Notes under the pieces: model-generated
What the model saw: the letters and a program-made list of their open reading frames with translations, nothing else
What the model was told of the DNA's origin: nothing
Databases searched by the model: none
Shown: positions 43,301 through 51,584 of the stretch, piece by piece
How the letters are laid out: every line of letters begins with the position of its first letter
Numbering within the stretch: position 1 is the stretch's first letter
DNA from: Leishmania donovani
Lineage: Eukaryota > Euglenozoa > Kinetoplastea > Trypanosomatida > Trypanosomatidae
Assembly: GCF_000227135.1 (NCBI RefSeq)
Contig: NC_018240.1
Span: 485,657 to 549,656 of the forward strand
Length of the DNA stretch: 64,000 nucleotides
Direction of reading: 5' to 3'
Translations under genes and position numbers: made by a program

Positions 43301-46300
43301 GGATTCGATGATCTTGCTCATGTGCACAATGACCGCACGCGGGTCGGAGCCCTTGGAAAGAATGTCGATGAGGTCCGTGTCCGAGACAAAGAAGAAGCGC
43401 GGGAACAGCTTCCGCTTCGTCTCCAGGTAATCAGCCAGAGCCTTCTCGCAGCGGTTCAGGATGCCTTGGATGTAGTTGAGCGTCTCCTCTAGCGTTTCGC
43501 CACGCCCGATATCCTCCGACAGCTTGCCGGAGCAAATCGTCTCCACCGGGTTCGTGTACGGGTGCGCCTTGCTCATGAGAAGACGGAACACGCGGTCCGC
43601 CTCGCTAAACTGCTTCGCCTCATTTGGCAGCTGCTCTTTGATGTCCTCAGAGAGGACGAAGATGGGGAACAGGTTCTGCCACTGACGCTGGATGTCCATC
43701 CACTTTGTCGTGCACGTGTCCACCAGCCCGAGGTCCTTCTGCCAGCTCAGCACCTTCTCGTAGAAGTACTCCACAAAGCGATCAGACAACATGGAGGAAA
43801 GGGCGTTGCTGTCGTTCTCCAGTTGCTCCACAACGTCGTCGACGGAGCCGAGGAGGTAGCAATCCAGGTGGGCGTCCATCTCATACGTGAACTGCAGCTT
43901 TTCCCAGGCCACAATGATCTTCGACAGGTTCGTCTCGATGCGCAGCTCCTTCTCAGCCTTTTCAACGATGCTGGCCACGTCTTCTGAGTACTTGTGAAGA
44001 CCGAGGGCGAAGAGTTTCTCAAGCGTGAAATCTGCAGCAGCGGGGTCGATGGTGCCAGGCTGATTCGTCGTGCGCACCAGCTCCTCCCAGTGGCGCGGCC
44101 GCATAGACGGCGAGCTCAGCGAGTCGCACAGCGGCAGCGACGTGCGCATGTTGCGCACAGTCTCGTCGACACCCTTGAAGACGCCCCACCCCTTCACCTT
44201 CATCGGCTGCAGCTGCAGTTGCTTTGAAATCTTCTTGGCCTCATCCTCGAAGTAGCTCACGTCAGCGTCCTTGAACGTCGACCGCATCCAGTCGCGGAAC
44301 TGAGAGGTAACGTGAAAATTAAGATCCCAAATCTGCTTCAGCAGCGCCAGCTCCTGCCGGCATTCGCGGATGCCCTTGAAATGTGACACGGCAAGATCAA
44401 AGAGGTCCTGCAGGTTCTGCAGCCCCTTCGCCTTATTCTCGACAACCATGAAGTGTGCGTACACGCTGTCGATAGCGTTATAGACCTCACTAGGTTGAAT
44501 GGCGTAGGTAAACAGCGGGTTCTGGTGGAAGGCGTCTACCTCGTAGTTCAGCTCCTGTTCGAACGCCGCGACATTCTCCTTGATCTTTTCTGCCTCACGG
44601 TCCTGCACGATGGAGTTCTGCGCGCGCGCGTTCAGCGCCTTTTTGTTCAGCGCGACCCACTGCTCAGGCGCAGGCTTCCGCAACTCCTCGAGCTTCTCAA
44701 TCTTCGCCAGCTCCGCCTCGGCATCCGGCGAAGTGCTGGCATGCGTCTTCAGCATGCCAATAGCCGCCTTGATGGGCGGGAACATTCCACCTGTCTCGCC
44801 GGTCTCGTCATCGCCCATCACCTCCGTGTTGCGCTTGCGACAGTCGCGGATCCACCGCATAACGGACTTGAGCGCATCCACGTCGCCGTCCAGCACCTCC
44901 ACCTCGAGCCCCTTGTCGGCCTCCTTGATGAACTCGTAGAGTTGACTCAGATCAGCCTTGATCTTGTCTAGTAGATAGTCGGAATACATCTCCTTCCATC
45001 GCCGGCTCAGGTCGCGCAGCGCCACGCGCAACGGCTTGACGTCGATCAGCACTGAGCCCTCGGTGTGGCGGTCCTCAATCGCGGTAAGTCGGCTTCGGAT
45101 GCGCGTGTACTCGGTAATCGCGCGATCGAATTCTTGCAGGCTTACACCAAAGTACTCTGCTGGTTTCTGCCCCTGCGCCATGGCCACTGTGGCGTCCTCC
45201 ATCGAGACGCTCGGCCGATGCCCGTTGCGGTGACGGTCCGTCTCAATGAACTTCGCGAACACCTTCTTGCGATCCGTTTCCCACAGCGACTTGAACTCAT
45301 CGTAAGCGTGGCGGTACTCTTCGCACGCCACCACGTTCTGCTGGAATAGTGTCTGAATCTCCTCCACGAGGGCATGGGCGTGCTCGTCCTGCCGCATCTC
45401 TTCCGTGTACGACGTCGAGCCGTGAATGGGGTCGATGAGGCTGTAAGAGTCGATTATGCCATCGATTGTGTCACTGAGAATCTGCCATACCGATGTCTCC
45501 TCGCTGTCGCTTGTCATGAGCGCAGGATCAAAACGGGACTTTGACGTCGGGTTATCTGCCGTTACCTTCGACAGAGAGAGCTTCACATCGACAAGAGGGA
45601 TACCGTCGTGGTCCGCCAGCCACACCGGGTCCAGCTGGTTGCGCATGTTTGTGAGTGACGTCACCGCCACCTCAGCTAGGCATTCCCGTGCAACGGAGCT
45701 GACGTAAGCAAGGTAATCCTGCCACACGGCGTCCGTGCTACTCACGACAGCACCGCCATTTGCCTCCTTCAACGTCTGCAGCGCCTGCAGGCTGTTTTGC
45801 ATCAGCAACTTGATCTCGTCGTTTCTATCCCGCAGCCCCGCTGCGCGCGACTCAACGTAGTCGCCAAGCGTCTTGCGCAGCTCCACCACCGACATTGTCT
45901 TTGCCCCCGTCGCGGCATCCAAAGGAAAAAGTGTGTCATCCGTCTTGTACTTGTTCATAGAGTCCTTCATCTGCTGAACATTGCAATGCAGCGTCGACAC
46001 GGCTGTGTCGATGGCCGTGATTTGCTTCAGTGCCTCCTCGATAAACGCATTTGTGGCGTCCTCGTCCTCCCACCGCACGTCCTTGAGGCCACACGACAGG
46101 AAGGACTCAAACTTCTGCAACTCATCCTCGATGAGTGGGCGCTCGTCGTGCGGGCGGAGGCTCGAGCTCAAGTTGTTGTACGTTGTGCACAGGTACTCCA
46201 GCTTCAGTGCCTGGTCACGGTATACGTCACGCTTCATGAAGATCGCCGCTGCATCGCGCGGAATCTCGAACTGGCCAACGCCCGCGGATTCGTATGAGTT

Positions 46301-48364
46301 GAGTACCTCCACATAGTACACCTCGCGCAGCGTCTTCACAAGCGAGGCGTCGAAGTTGACCGAAAGGCGTTTATTGGCATCCACTGAAAGCACCGGCAGC
46401 CGCAGCTTGTCCGAGCGTATAGCGCCCACCTGGGTGGTCCACCTCTCGAACTTCTCGTGGATCGTGCTCTGCAGCAGCTCCTTCAGCTTCCCGTACAGCT
46501 GGAGTGCCTCAACGCCGCGCTCGCCCTGCAGTACCGTCGAGGACAGGTCGACCACGCGAGAGTGGCTCTCGTTGATGCGATCTAGCAACGCCTTGCACCG
46601 CACAATGGTGCTCGCAAGAGGAGGCAAGTTGGGGTACACCCCAGCCGCCTCACCCGCGTAGTAAGTTTCCTGGACCTTGATCAGGTCCTGATGAAAGCCT
46701 TCGAGCACGCCGCTTTGCTTCTTCATCCACTCCTGCTGCATCGGCGTCCTGTCTGTGAAGCCGTCAAACGTGTCCACAGCCTTGAACACCTCGGTGATGG
46801 CGCTGGATTCGTCGATTGTGGTGACGAGGATTGAACTCAGGCGCTCCTCTAACCCGCGGATCACACACTTGAGATCGTCGTAGTCGGCGTCGAAGCGCGT
46901 GTTGGTGATGTCTAGAAGGTCGTAGTCGACGCTGAAGAAACGCGCAAGGGACACGTCGAAGATTTGCTTAATCTCCTCCGCCTCGGACGTCAGGTGCTGG
47001 CCTTTGGTTCCGCCAATTTTCATGTTCTCCATCTTGTCGAAGAGGAGCGCCGTCTCGATCACGTCAAGGAGGTCATGGCACCGCTCCAGAAAGGTATCCA
47101 GCCTGGAGAAGAGCGCGGCGTTCTGGAACTTCCACGGCCGCGCCACGGACGACACGTGTGACTTGTACTGAAAGTACAGCGCCTTGAACTCACCGCCAAT
47201 CGCCAGCGCACTGCTCAGCCGCTCAATCACCTCCTTCTTCTCCAGGCCCTCCGCGAGCTCGGCGACGTTGACGTGGTCGGCTGCCATCTCAATCAGAGCG
47301 TTGCCCATCTCGCGGATAAGGAAGACAAGCCTAGCGGGGTTGTTGTAGAAGCCGGACTGCGTCCACAACAGGTACAAAAAGTGAAAGAGGCGCTTGAAGA
47401 CGCCGCTTTTGGAGAGCTCCAGGAAGGGGACGTGGCTGGCAGCTGACATAGACATCTGCTCAAACTCGGGAATGAGGGGCTTCAGGTACTGGTAGTTGTC
47501 ACGAGACTCGTACGCAGCATCCTTCAACTCGGCCATCAGCTGCGAAAAGGCGGCGTAGTAGCTGCTACCTGCACGCTTCAGCAGCACAAGAATCTTGAGC
47601 GACTTCACCGAGTACAGCTGCTCCTCCAAGCCAGCCAGATTCTCAGACTTCTCCTTCCAGAAGTGGATCTCATCCAGCGGGCACGGGTATCGGCCCGTCT
47701 GTGGCGCGGCCTCCTCCAGCTCCTCCGGCGACGACGCGATTGCGGCCTTGATTTGCGCTGTCCACGACACGACAGTGCCCTCGAGCAGGTACAGCGTCTC
47801 CTTATCCATGGCAAAGTCGTCGATGCGGGGAGGAAACTCAATGGGTGGCATGGGCAAAAACGTCTTACCTTCGCTCAAGCCTTGCATGACCAGCAAGTTT
47901 GAGAGCAGCCGGTTGGTGTCGCTCATGAGCTCGCCAACAGCCACGTCGGGGACGGCCGCGGTGTTTCGCTTGTCGCCCTTCAGGATCTGCACGTACACAT
48001 TCCGCGTCACGGCGCTGAGGCTGTTGAGGACGTCAGGCGAGAAGTCGCCAAATGTGATTGTCTCCTTCATATGGTTTTCATCCGCTATCTTCTCCCGCTT
48101 GATCTTGCTGAAGAACAAACCCTTCTTTTTGAGCTCCTCTGGCGCTTCAATGCGGGTTACAAACGCACCGGTTGATGCTTGGTATACATAAAGGTGACAC
48201 GCATCGGCGGTGTCCAGGAACTCACTCATTTGGGCTCGGTTTTCTTCACTCTCAAGAAGCTTCTTTGACTCGGCAGGCTTCAGTTTCAGAGCATTGGTTA
48301 TGCGCTGCTCAATCCACACGACGCGCTTGTCCGCCGGCGCGTCCTCCTTGTCGCCCTTCGCCAT
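34367..48364 (-). CDS. Axonemal dynein heavy chain, outer-arm beta type
   Basis: A 4,665-residue dynein heavy chain from the ATG at 48364, full length for the family. The N-terminal tail (about 1-1,550) opens with RVVWIEQRITNALKLKPAES, as in beta-type outer-arm chains. The linker precedes six AAA modules. P-loops are GPAGTGKTETTKD in AAA1 (near 1922), GAAGAGKTEC in AAA2 (near 2205), GTAGTGKTN in AAA3 (near 2549) and GVGGSGKQ in AAA4 (near 2895). The antiparallel coiled-coil stalk spans about 3120-3450. The AAA1 segment CFDEFNRISIEVLSVVATQV and GLRAVKSVLYIAGALKRGDP resemble DNAH9/11/17-type chains. An acidic, low-complexity insertion of about 70 residues sits at 4085-4155. It should drive flagellar beating as a doublet-bound motor. 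The outer-arm beta assignment is less certain than the family. Confidence 0.93.
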   Translation of the reverse strand: MAKGDKEDAPADKRVVWIEQRITNALKLKPAESKKLLESEENRAQMSEFLDTADACHLYVYQASTGAFVTRIEAPEELKKKGLFFSKIKREKIADENHMKETITFGDFSPDVLNSLSAVTRNVYVQILKGDKRNTAAVPDVAVGELMSDTNRLLSNLLVMQGLSEGKTFLPMPPIEFPPRIDDFAMDKETLYLLEGTVVSWTAQIKAAIASSPEELEEAAPQTGRYPCPLDEIHFWKEKSENLAGLEEQLYSVKSLKILVLLKRAGSSYYAAFSQLMAELKDAAYESRDNYQYLKPLIPEFEQMSMSAASHVPFLELSKSGVFKRLFHFLYLLWTQSGFYNNPARLVFLIREMGNALIEMAADHVNVAELAEGLEKKEVIERLSSALAIGGEFKALYFQYKSHVSSVARPWKFQNAALFSRLDTFLERCHDLLDVIETALLFDKMENMKIGGTKGQHLTSEAEEIKQIFDVSLARFFSVDYDLLDITNTRFDADYDDLKCVIRGLEERLSSILVTTIDESSAITEVFKAVDTFDGFTDRTPMQQEWMKKQSGVLEGFHQDLIKVQETYYAGEAAGVYPNLPPLASTIVRCKALLDRINESHSRVVDLSSTVLQGERGVEALQLYGKLKELLQSTIHEKFERWTTQVGAIRSDKLRLPVLSVDANKRLSVNFDASLVKTLREVYYVEVLNSYESAGVGQFEIPRDAAAIFMKRDVYRDQALKLEYLCTTYNNLSSSLRPHDERPLIEDELQKFESFLSCGLKDVRWEDEDATNAFIEEALKQITAIDTAVSTLHCNVQQMKDSMNKYKTDDTLFPLDAATGAKTMSVVELRKTLGDYVESRAAGLRDRNDEIKLLMQNSLQALQTLKEANGGAVVSSTDAVWQDYLAYVSSVARECLAEVAVTSLTNMRNQLDPVWLADHDGIPLVDVKLSLSKVTADNPTSKSRFDPALMTSDSEETSVWQILSDTIDGIIDSYSLIDPIHGSTSYTEEMRQDEHAHALVEEIQTLFQQNVVACEEYRHAYDEFKSLWETDRKKVFAKFIETDRHRNGHRPSVSMEDATVAMAQGQKPAEYFGVSLQEFDRAITEYTRIRSRLTAIEDRHTEGSVLIDVKPLRVALRDLSRRWKEMYSDYLLDKIKADLSQLYEFIKEADKGLEVEVLDGDVDALKSVMRWIRDCRKRNTEVMGDDETGETGGMFPPIKAAIGMLKTHASTSPDAEAELAKIEKLEELRKPAPEQWVALNKKALNARAQNSIVQDREAEKIKENVAAFEQELNYEVDAFHQNPLFTYAIQPSEVYNAIDSVYAHFMVVENKAKGLQNLQDLFDLAVSHFKGIRECRQELALLKQIWDLNFHVTSQFRDWMRSTFKDADVSYFEDEAKKISKQLQLQPMKVKGWGVFKGVDETVRNMRTSLPLCDSLSSPSMRPRHWEELVRTTNQPGTIDPAAADFTLEKLFALGLHKYSEDVASIVEKAEKELRIETNLSKIIVAWEKLQFTYEMDAHLDCYLLGSVDDVVEQLENDSNALSSMLSDRFVEYFYEKVLSWQKDLGLVDTCTTKWMDIQRQWQNLFPIFVLSEDIKEQLPNEAKQFSEADRVFRLLMSKAHPYTNPVETICSGKLSEDIGRGETLEETLNYIQGILNRCEKALADYLETKRKLFPRFFFVSDTDLIDILSKGSDPRAVIVHMSKIIESVDSFTFDNNPYPHAGAEEVWEMVSIQGERVTLTESFACDGAVESWLEGLVQCMKRSMKVHIREANAGYLEKPRNEWIYQYPCQAVIVASRIWFTTEVHQAFTQIEEGNDMGMKDLLKSQKSQLDSLIKEVLLDRSSTERKMLVHLITIDVHNRDIVQSMVDDRIDSVDAFSWQSQLRYYWDENKGSEIRIADADFTNGYEYIGLCGCLVITKLTDRCYITLTQALRLKQGGAPAGPAGTGKTETTKDLARNMGIACYVFNCSDQMNYITLGQIFKGLAMSGSWGCFDEFNRISIEVLSVVATQVGSILNALKENKSRFRFVGEEISLKRSVGMWITMNPGYAGRTELPENIKSLFRPCAMCVPDLKNICEIMLAAEGFGDAKDLALKFVTLYRLNKELLSPQDHYDWGLRAVKSVLYIAGALKRGDPDLPERNVLMRALRDTNMAKLSKDDVYVFMGLIRSLFPNLDVPKKNKPELVAACKAMCKEQGNFPGENDIFILKCVQYEELLHVRHSVFILGAAGAGKTECWRCLQGALTKLHQDEWKAKAVSSCLNPKAISSNELYGYFTPQKEWRDGILSTIFRDYAVESKKKKNMKWIVLDGIIDAEWIESMNTVMDDNKMLTLVSNERIPLTDSMRMIFEVSHLRNASPATVSRAGVIFINESDLGWGPFKDKWIASREKREGVILDNLFDKYVPFIFEFWKRSMRPIVSVMDINVVQTLCFLLDGIFKTIEPEELAKNSNPFEVCEKYFVFAAIWAFGGPLPSSDGRIDMRLNFSNQWKKEFPSMKISDAGSVFDYYIDKTKDDSGAVLFDWKPWTELVQPYTMDADIQLSSVSVQTADTVRMSYLMSLFVDNAKGVMLVGTAGTGKTNLIMSKLRSLDNEKVVFRVVSFNARTSSSGLQGVMEQSLEKRSGRTYGPPNRKKLVFFLDDMNMPTPDKYGTQEAVALLQQHVGYGFWYDRVKIVQKEVVDVRYVAAMNPKSGTFTILDRLLRHFAVFSTNMPDRADLVSIYGQILQAHTKPFSRDIRDTLTTLLTNATIELHSNVAKLFFPTAIKFHYQWNMREMFNIFQGLCKSNPKLHKSSLQLVRLWVHECNRTFRDRMADDADMKRYDALLQEVIMRAGFTDVKAKDVMEEPLLWAPFHTTPDGQENVYDETNYDEAGAYLRKKLADYNENYASMNLVLFNQAIEHVCRIARITSNPRGNAFLVGVGGSGKQSLARLASYINGHDIFQILVTSTYDINDFRNDMQELYRKCGVRGYPFAFIITDTQIVSVDMLVYLNDMLSSGNVPELFNQDERDGIIASVVNEVKASGVADYSNPDVCWEHFIHKVRSNLHIILCFSPVSKNFAAWCRQFPALANTTVIDWFLSWPEQALRSVAQRFLSEIDLGGEEMTQNIADFMAYCQIKVTETCEEYYAQEKRHAYTTPKSFLELIAFYKDLLARKRKENSDQTDRLVSGIDKIKEAGAQVQGLQEVLQRESVEVEEARQKTAALLETVGREKSVVEEQSAIAAKEESKTNKIVEEVTSFEKQCQEDLAKAQPLVQEALAALDTLDKASIAELKNLGKPPEDVQMVAICVLVLTSNPRSIPSMKQRSWNECKKMMNQVDRFLTELRNFDVNNIPQVCIDQIQVYINNPSFDPDIIRNKSFAAAGLCKWAIGMNRYHTVRCEVRPKEERLAEAQQRLVSSRAALKKIQDKVADLQAKLGALVSQYDEAVAEADAIEAKAKKTQMKMNLAQRLVSGLADESVRWGATIEKLKKAAKLLVGDVLLSASFVSYIGPFSKAFREQIVEQDWLPEIKKLGIPMTEGLDVTMDVLTSEAAVASWNNEGLPSDRVSTENGAILNNCMRWPLMIDPQLQGIKWIRTREEKNGLRVVQTTQKGWQRTLQTCIEEGLPCLIEGLSEFVEPVLDGVLSRQTFRKGGREFIKLGATEVEYNPKFRLILQTKLGNPHYGPEVNAQTTLINFMVTETGLEDQLLAVVVSQERPDLENKRGMLIRQMNTMTIELQQCENGLLYELTNATGDILENVTLVENLEATKKKAKDINASFAQAVVTQKDIAQNRLRYTDVAVRGSLLFFQIDQLWKIDHMYQYSLEAFMVVFNKALACAPQPENKKDVKKRVANVTQSITENVFAYVSRGLFERHKLIFSSLLTFTILSRRNEINLKQLDFLLRGKKKTGVVRPETVTAWCTQPNWDAVQALAEVEGATPSFSLLPSDMAENNRWFQYCELEKPEVEKMPGEWKNLSNFERLLVLRCLRPDRLTAALEMFVGTTIGRFFVSDQAVDISVSYQNSSTTTPLFFILSPGVDPVKAVEELGRKLGYTYDRENFYNVSLGQGQEVVADRALDKCFAEGGWALLSNIHLVEKWLRTLERRLDTYAETYTRVAQLRKEIAERKAGERSAAAGGVGDGDKEQHDDEAAEDKSAPSPCESGEGETDEDIGDGEDGAETGSGNAAGDKKNDMIVVTDDEIEFDGVKGHPDFRVFLSAEPSNVIPIGILQRSVKLTSEPPTGIRQNIVRAMSNFSDEPWEKSAKPTEYRCIMFSMCFFHAVVVERKKFGPLGWNRAYPFNAGDLTTCMEVAANYIEDRPKVPWEDLRYVFGEIMYGGHITDDWDRVLCMAYLQSYLIPDCCDGLQLAPGVAVPAPASYQEYMQWLTASDDFPAESPLLYGLHPNAEINYRTMQADVLFKTINELQPKKHSGGDMLSPQDIVQQKIDEIRERLPEPHNLQDLSERLEDDRSPQQHVFYQESERMNILIETLRASLEELNLGLKGALSMSTAMQELFDQIYLDKMPERWARVSFMSQRMLGSWVENFMARNEQLVSWNADLQTPKVTNISLFFNPMSFLTAIMQTTSIINSFDLDQMALVVDVLKKSADQIESNARDGCYVTGLAMEGARWDGTAGCIEESRLKDLYPKMPIMQVRSLPLSKIDRRDQYECPVYKTQARGPGFVVGFYLKSKQPSRKWVIAGVGLLLDVVE

Positions 48365-49465
48365 CTGTCAGGCAAAAGATCCAGCGTCTGTATCGGAGAT
48401 CAACACTCGGGTCAGCTGGCCGGTGCAGTGCGAGAAGCAAGTTTCGCACCTGTGTCGAGAGCCGTACTAGGGTTCTGTCTTGAGGAAAGACAACGAGTCG
48501 CTGTGTCGTCGTCTTCTCTAAGGTACCTGATTCGATTTCGCCAGTATGCGTCCGCACGTCGGTGTGATGTTCCGCCCTTATTTTTCTTCGAGCGCCGCAA
48601 TGGGACGCCTGTGAACTCGTCGTCTTCACGTTGGCGCCTCCTCAATTCTACTGTCGCGTTGTAAAACGCGTTCGGGGGGAAGGGGAAACGGCGAATACAA
48701 GAAGCGGGAAAAGCTACGTACACCACATATAACACACTTCCACAATGCATGTCTTTCGCCGCTGCACTTTTGCGTCGGTACCCCAGTTTCCCGGCATAAC
48801 TTGGGAAGTGTGTTTGGCAGCGATATCACACACACACACTCGCCTATGGAGGTGCTCAGTGCAGGGTTGAGAAGTGAGGGGCACATGACAAAATGCGTTT
48901 GCAGCCCTCGCGCACATCGCCACAGGGTCCTCCACGCGAAAGAGAGACATATGCGCAAAGTCCCTCTTGCAAACCCCCTGTCTGTCTCCCTACTCGCACC
49001 AGCGATCTCGATGGAGGATTGTTTGTTTCACCTGGCCAAACAGTTTTCCTGCTTTTTCTGTCCTCACCACAATCGCCGACCCCTACGCCGTTAACGGGCT
49101 TTTTCAGTTCAAAATTGAAGAGATTATCAACGTGCACGGGGAGTGCTGCCGTTCCTGGCGGCGCAGACAATACTCGTCAATGCTCCCAGCCGCATCCTCC
49201 CGGTTCACAGCTAACGAAAGCGCGAACCGCCACGTCAGCAAAACTGATTTGTCAACCACCACCTACAACGCGTGCAAATGTGCTCACTTTCTAGACACAA
49301 CGACAATCATACACGGGCACCCATGACACTCAGCCTGTGATAGGGAGTAAAAAGAAAACGAAAAAAAAAAAAACACAAAAAAAACTTGCAGCACGTCGAA
49401 CAGCAGCAATGTCGACTGCCATAGGCCTCTGTGTCATACGTAGAACCGCACCTCACTCCGCCATG
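48365..49465. other. Intergenic region between dynein and CCT zeta genes
   Basis: About 1.1 kb without a supported gene. It should hold the dynein 5'UTR and the CCT zeta 3'UTR. A long A-rich stretch lies at 49350-49385. No repeat family or structural RNA was recognised. Confidence 0.6.
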
Positions 49466-51082
49466 CTACTGACCTCCGGCGCCGCGGCGCCCAGCCTTCA
49501 TGATCTCGTCGACGAGGAGCAGCTGCGCAACGATGTCGCCAGTGCACTCAAGAAGACTCCGCTTCACAATAACGTTGTCGAGAATACCGGCCGCGATGGG
49601 ATCAATCACGTCACCGTTCTCGATTCTGAGACCAGCCCACTTTCCGCCTTTGCGAGCCGTCCTGCTGGCCTCCTGCAGCGTGATAAGGCACTCCTGCACG
49701 TCAAGGCCGGAGTTCTCAGCCAGTGTCTTGGGCGTGACGAGCATGGCGTCAGCGTAGGCGCGGATGCCGATCTTCTGCTTCCCGCTCACGTTGTCGGCAA
49801 ACTTCATCAGATGGTCGTGCAGCGCCACCTCGAAGGCACCAGCACCGGCAACAACCGCCAAAGCCTCAAAGGCGTTCTTCACAGCACGCAATCCGTCGCG
49901 TACGGCGTCCTTTATTTGTGCAATTGTGTGGTCGTTTGGGCCTTTCACGAGCAGCGTACAGCTTTTACCCTTGGAGGCGTTCTCCACAAAAGTGTACTTG
50001 TCATCACCCAACGTGTATTCCTGAATGAGGCCGGCCTCGCCGAGAACGTCTGGCGTCAGATTATCAGTGGCGTTGACTGCCTCCCCGCCGCACGCCAGCA
50101 CCAGGCGCTCCATGTTGCGACGCTTCGCGCGGCGCAGCGCAAGAATGTTCTCCTTCGCAAGCATCTCCAGAGAAATAGGATCAATGCCCTTCTGATTAAT
50201 CACCACGAACGTCCGACCATTTTCCTTCGTGCACACTCTCCTCTTCAGCTCGATGATCTGACGCACGCGATCGTCGGTCATTTTGCGCTCTGCCTCCACC
50301 ATGCGTGCCTTCTCCGCAGGATCCTTGTAGTAGAAGCCTGTGGTCAGCTCACTGCGCTCGTACTCAAGCGACACATTGCAGGTTAGAATATAAGCGTTCT
50401 CAAGATACTTGGGCATGTCGCTGTTACGACCACCATGATCAAGCACAATACCATTCACAAAGCGCGTGTCCGAGCTGAGACGGTGGCGCATGTGCATCAC
50501 CTCCACCATGTGCAGATCCACCTCCTTTCCATGCTCGGCGATAGCGTATACAGCGTCCACAACAGCCTCTGCGAGCTTCTCCGATAGCCCGGCATTCACT
50601 TTCGTCGTCAACGCAGTCCGCGCCACGTTGGTTAGATACTCCCGCCGTTCCTCGTTAGGTATTTCAATAATATTCCCTTCCAAAAACTTGAGAGCCTCGT
50701 CGCGGGCGATGTGAAAGCCCTCCGTGATTGTGCGCGGGTGCATACCTTCCTGAATGTAGCGCTCCGACTGCCGCATCATCTCGCCAATCGTAAGGACCAC
50801 ACCGGTACTCCCGTCACCTGTAATGTCGTCGATCGCAGTCGCTGCGCGAGCGATAAGCACCGCGGTCGGATGTTGAATTTGCATTTCGCCAAGCAAAGTG
50901 TTACCATCTTTGGTGATTTTAATCATGCCAGCACCAGAGACCAGCATCTTCATTGTGCCACGAGGCCCAAGGTTAGTTTTCAAAACTTCCTGCAGCCCTC
51001 GCGCGGCAATCATGTTGATATCCAGAGCGCTCGCCTTGCGGGCCTGTTTGCCGCCAGGGTTGATGTAAGCCAGGCTCGACAT
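49466..51082 (-). CDS. CCT6: T-complex protein 1 (CCT/TRiC) zeta subunit
   Basis: A 538-residue group II chaperonin subunit of normal length. The N-terminus MSSLAYINPGGKQARKASAL is followed by AARGLQEVLKTNLGPRGTMK, the conserved equatorial motif. MLVSGAGMIKITKDGNTLL and the ATP-binding GDGSTGVVLTIGE (where other subunits read GDGTT) come next. The apical and intermediate domains carry zeta-type signatures: LDHGGRNSDMPKYLENAYIL, FVVINQKGIDPISLEML and LRRAKRRNMERLVLACGG. The C-terminal equatorial part has GPNDHTIAQIKDAVRDGLRA and VAGAGAFEVAL. Zeta is one of eight subunits of the cytosolic TRiC ring, which folds actin, tubulin and other clients. The subunit assignment rests on these near-identical stretches with CCT6 of other eukaryotes. 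Confidence 0.96.
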   Translation of the reverse strand: MSSLAYINPGGKQARKASALDINMIAARGLQEVLKTNLGPRGTMKMLVSGAGMIKITKDGNTLLGEMQIQHPTAVLIARAATAIDDITGDGSTGVVLTIGEMMRQSERYIQEGMHPRTITEGFHIARDEALKFLEGNIIEIPNEERREYLTNVARTALTTKVNAGLSEKLAEAVVDAVYAIAEHGKEVDLHMVEVMHMRHRLSSDTRFVNGIVLDHGGRNSDMPKYLENAYILTCNVSLEYERSELTTGFYYKDPAEKARMVEAERKMTDDRVRQIIELKRRVCTKENGRTFVVINQKGIDPISLEMLAKENILALRRAKRRNMERLVLACGGEAVNATDNLTPDVLGEAGLIQEYTLGDDKYTFVENASKGKSCTLLVKGPNDHTIAQIKDAVRDGLRAVKNAFEALAVVAGAGAFEVALHDHLMKFADNVSGKQKIGIRAYADAMLVTPKTLAENSGLDVQECLITLQEASRTARKGGKWAGLRIENGDVIDPIAAGILDNVIVKRSLLECTGDIVAQLLLVDEIMKAGRRGAGGQ

Positions 51083-51584
51083 GTTTATGTATCCTTGTTG
51101 TCGTCAGTGCTCCTCAGTTAGTCTAAAAATGGACTGAGCACAGTCCCTTCAGAGAGTAAATCTATGTGCGCTGAGCCTGCAGTACCTTTGTAATCGCGAA
51201 AAGAGGCTAGGTATGTAAGATCACAGATGATAGCTTTCCTCCTCACAGTAATCTCGAGAGGAAGACAGAAGAGAGACAAGAAAACAAACATAACGAGCAC
51301 AGGCAAGGAAAACAGCTCTATATCCACATATCGTTTTCATTGTGCCACATCCGGAAAATACGGAGTTATCCGCACATTTGTAACGGAGGGGAAGTGGTTG
51401 AACACAAAAACTGTCAGCCACTCGATCTCCTACGCATCTCTTTCGAGATGTGCATCACATTTAGTCAGCGACATTCAAGCCCACTGAAATTTTTTAATGA
51501 TATTTCTCCGCTTCTCAGTGAAGTCGAAAACAGAATATATATATATATATATATACTTCAAAGGACAAATAAGAGCCGTGCAAT
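51083..51584. other. Intergenic region between CCT zeta and eL42 genes
   Basis: About 500 bp, noticeably more AT-rich than the regions to the left. It contains the CCT zeta 5'UTR and the eL42 3'UTR. An AT dinucleotide run lies at 51535-51555, only about 30 bases past the eL42 stop codon. Confidence 0.6.
51535..51555. repeat. AT dinucleotide repeat
   Basis: An AT run of about 21 bases in the probable 3'UTR of eL42. Confidence 0.95.
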
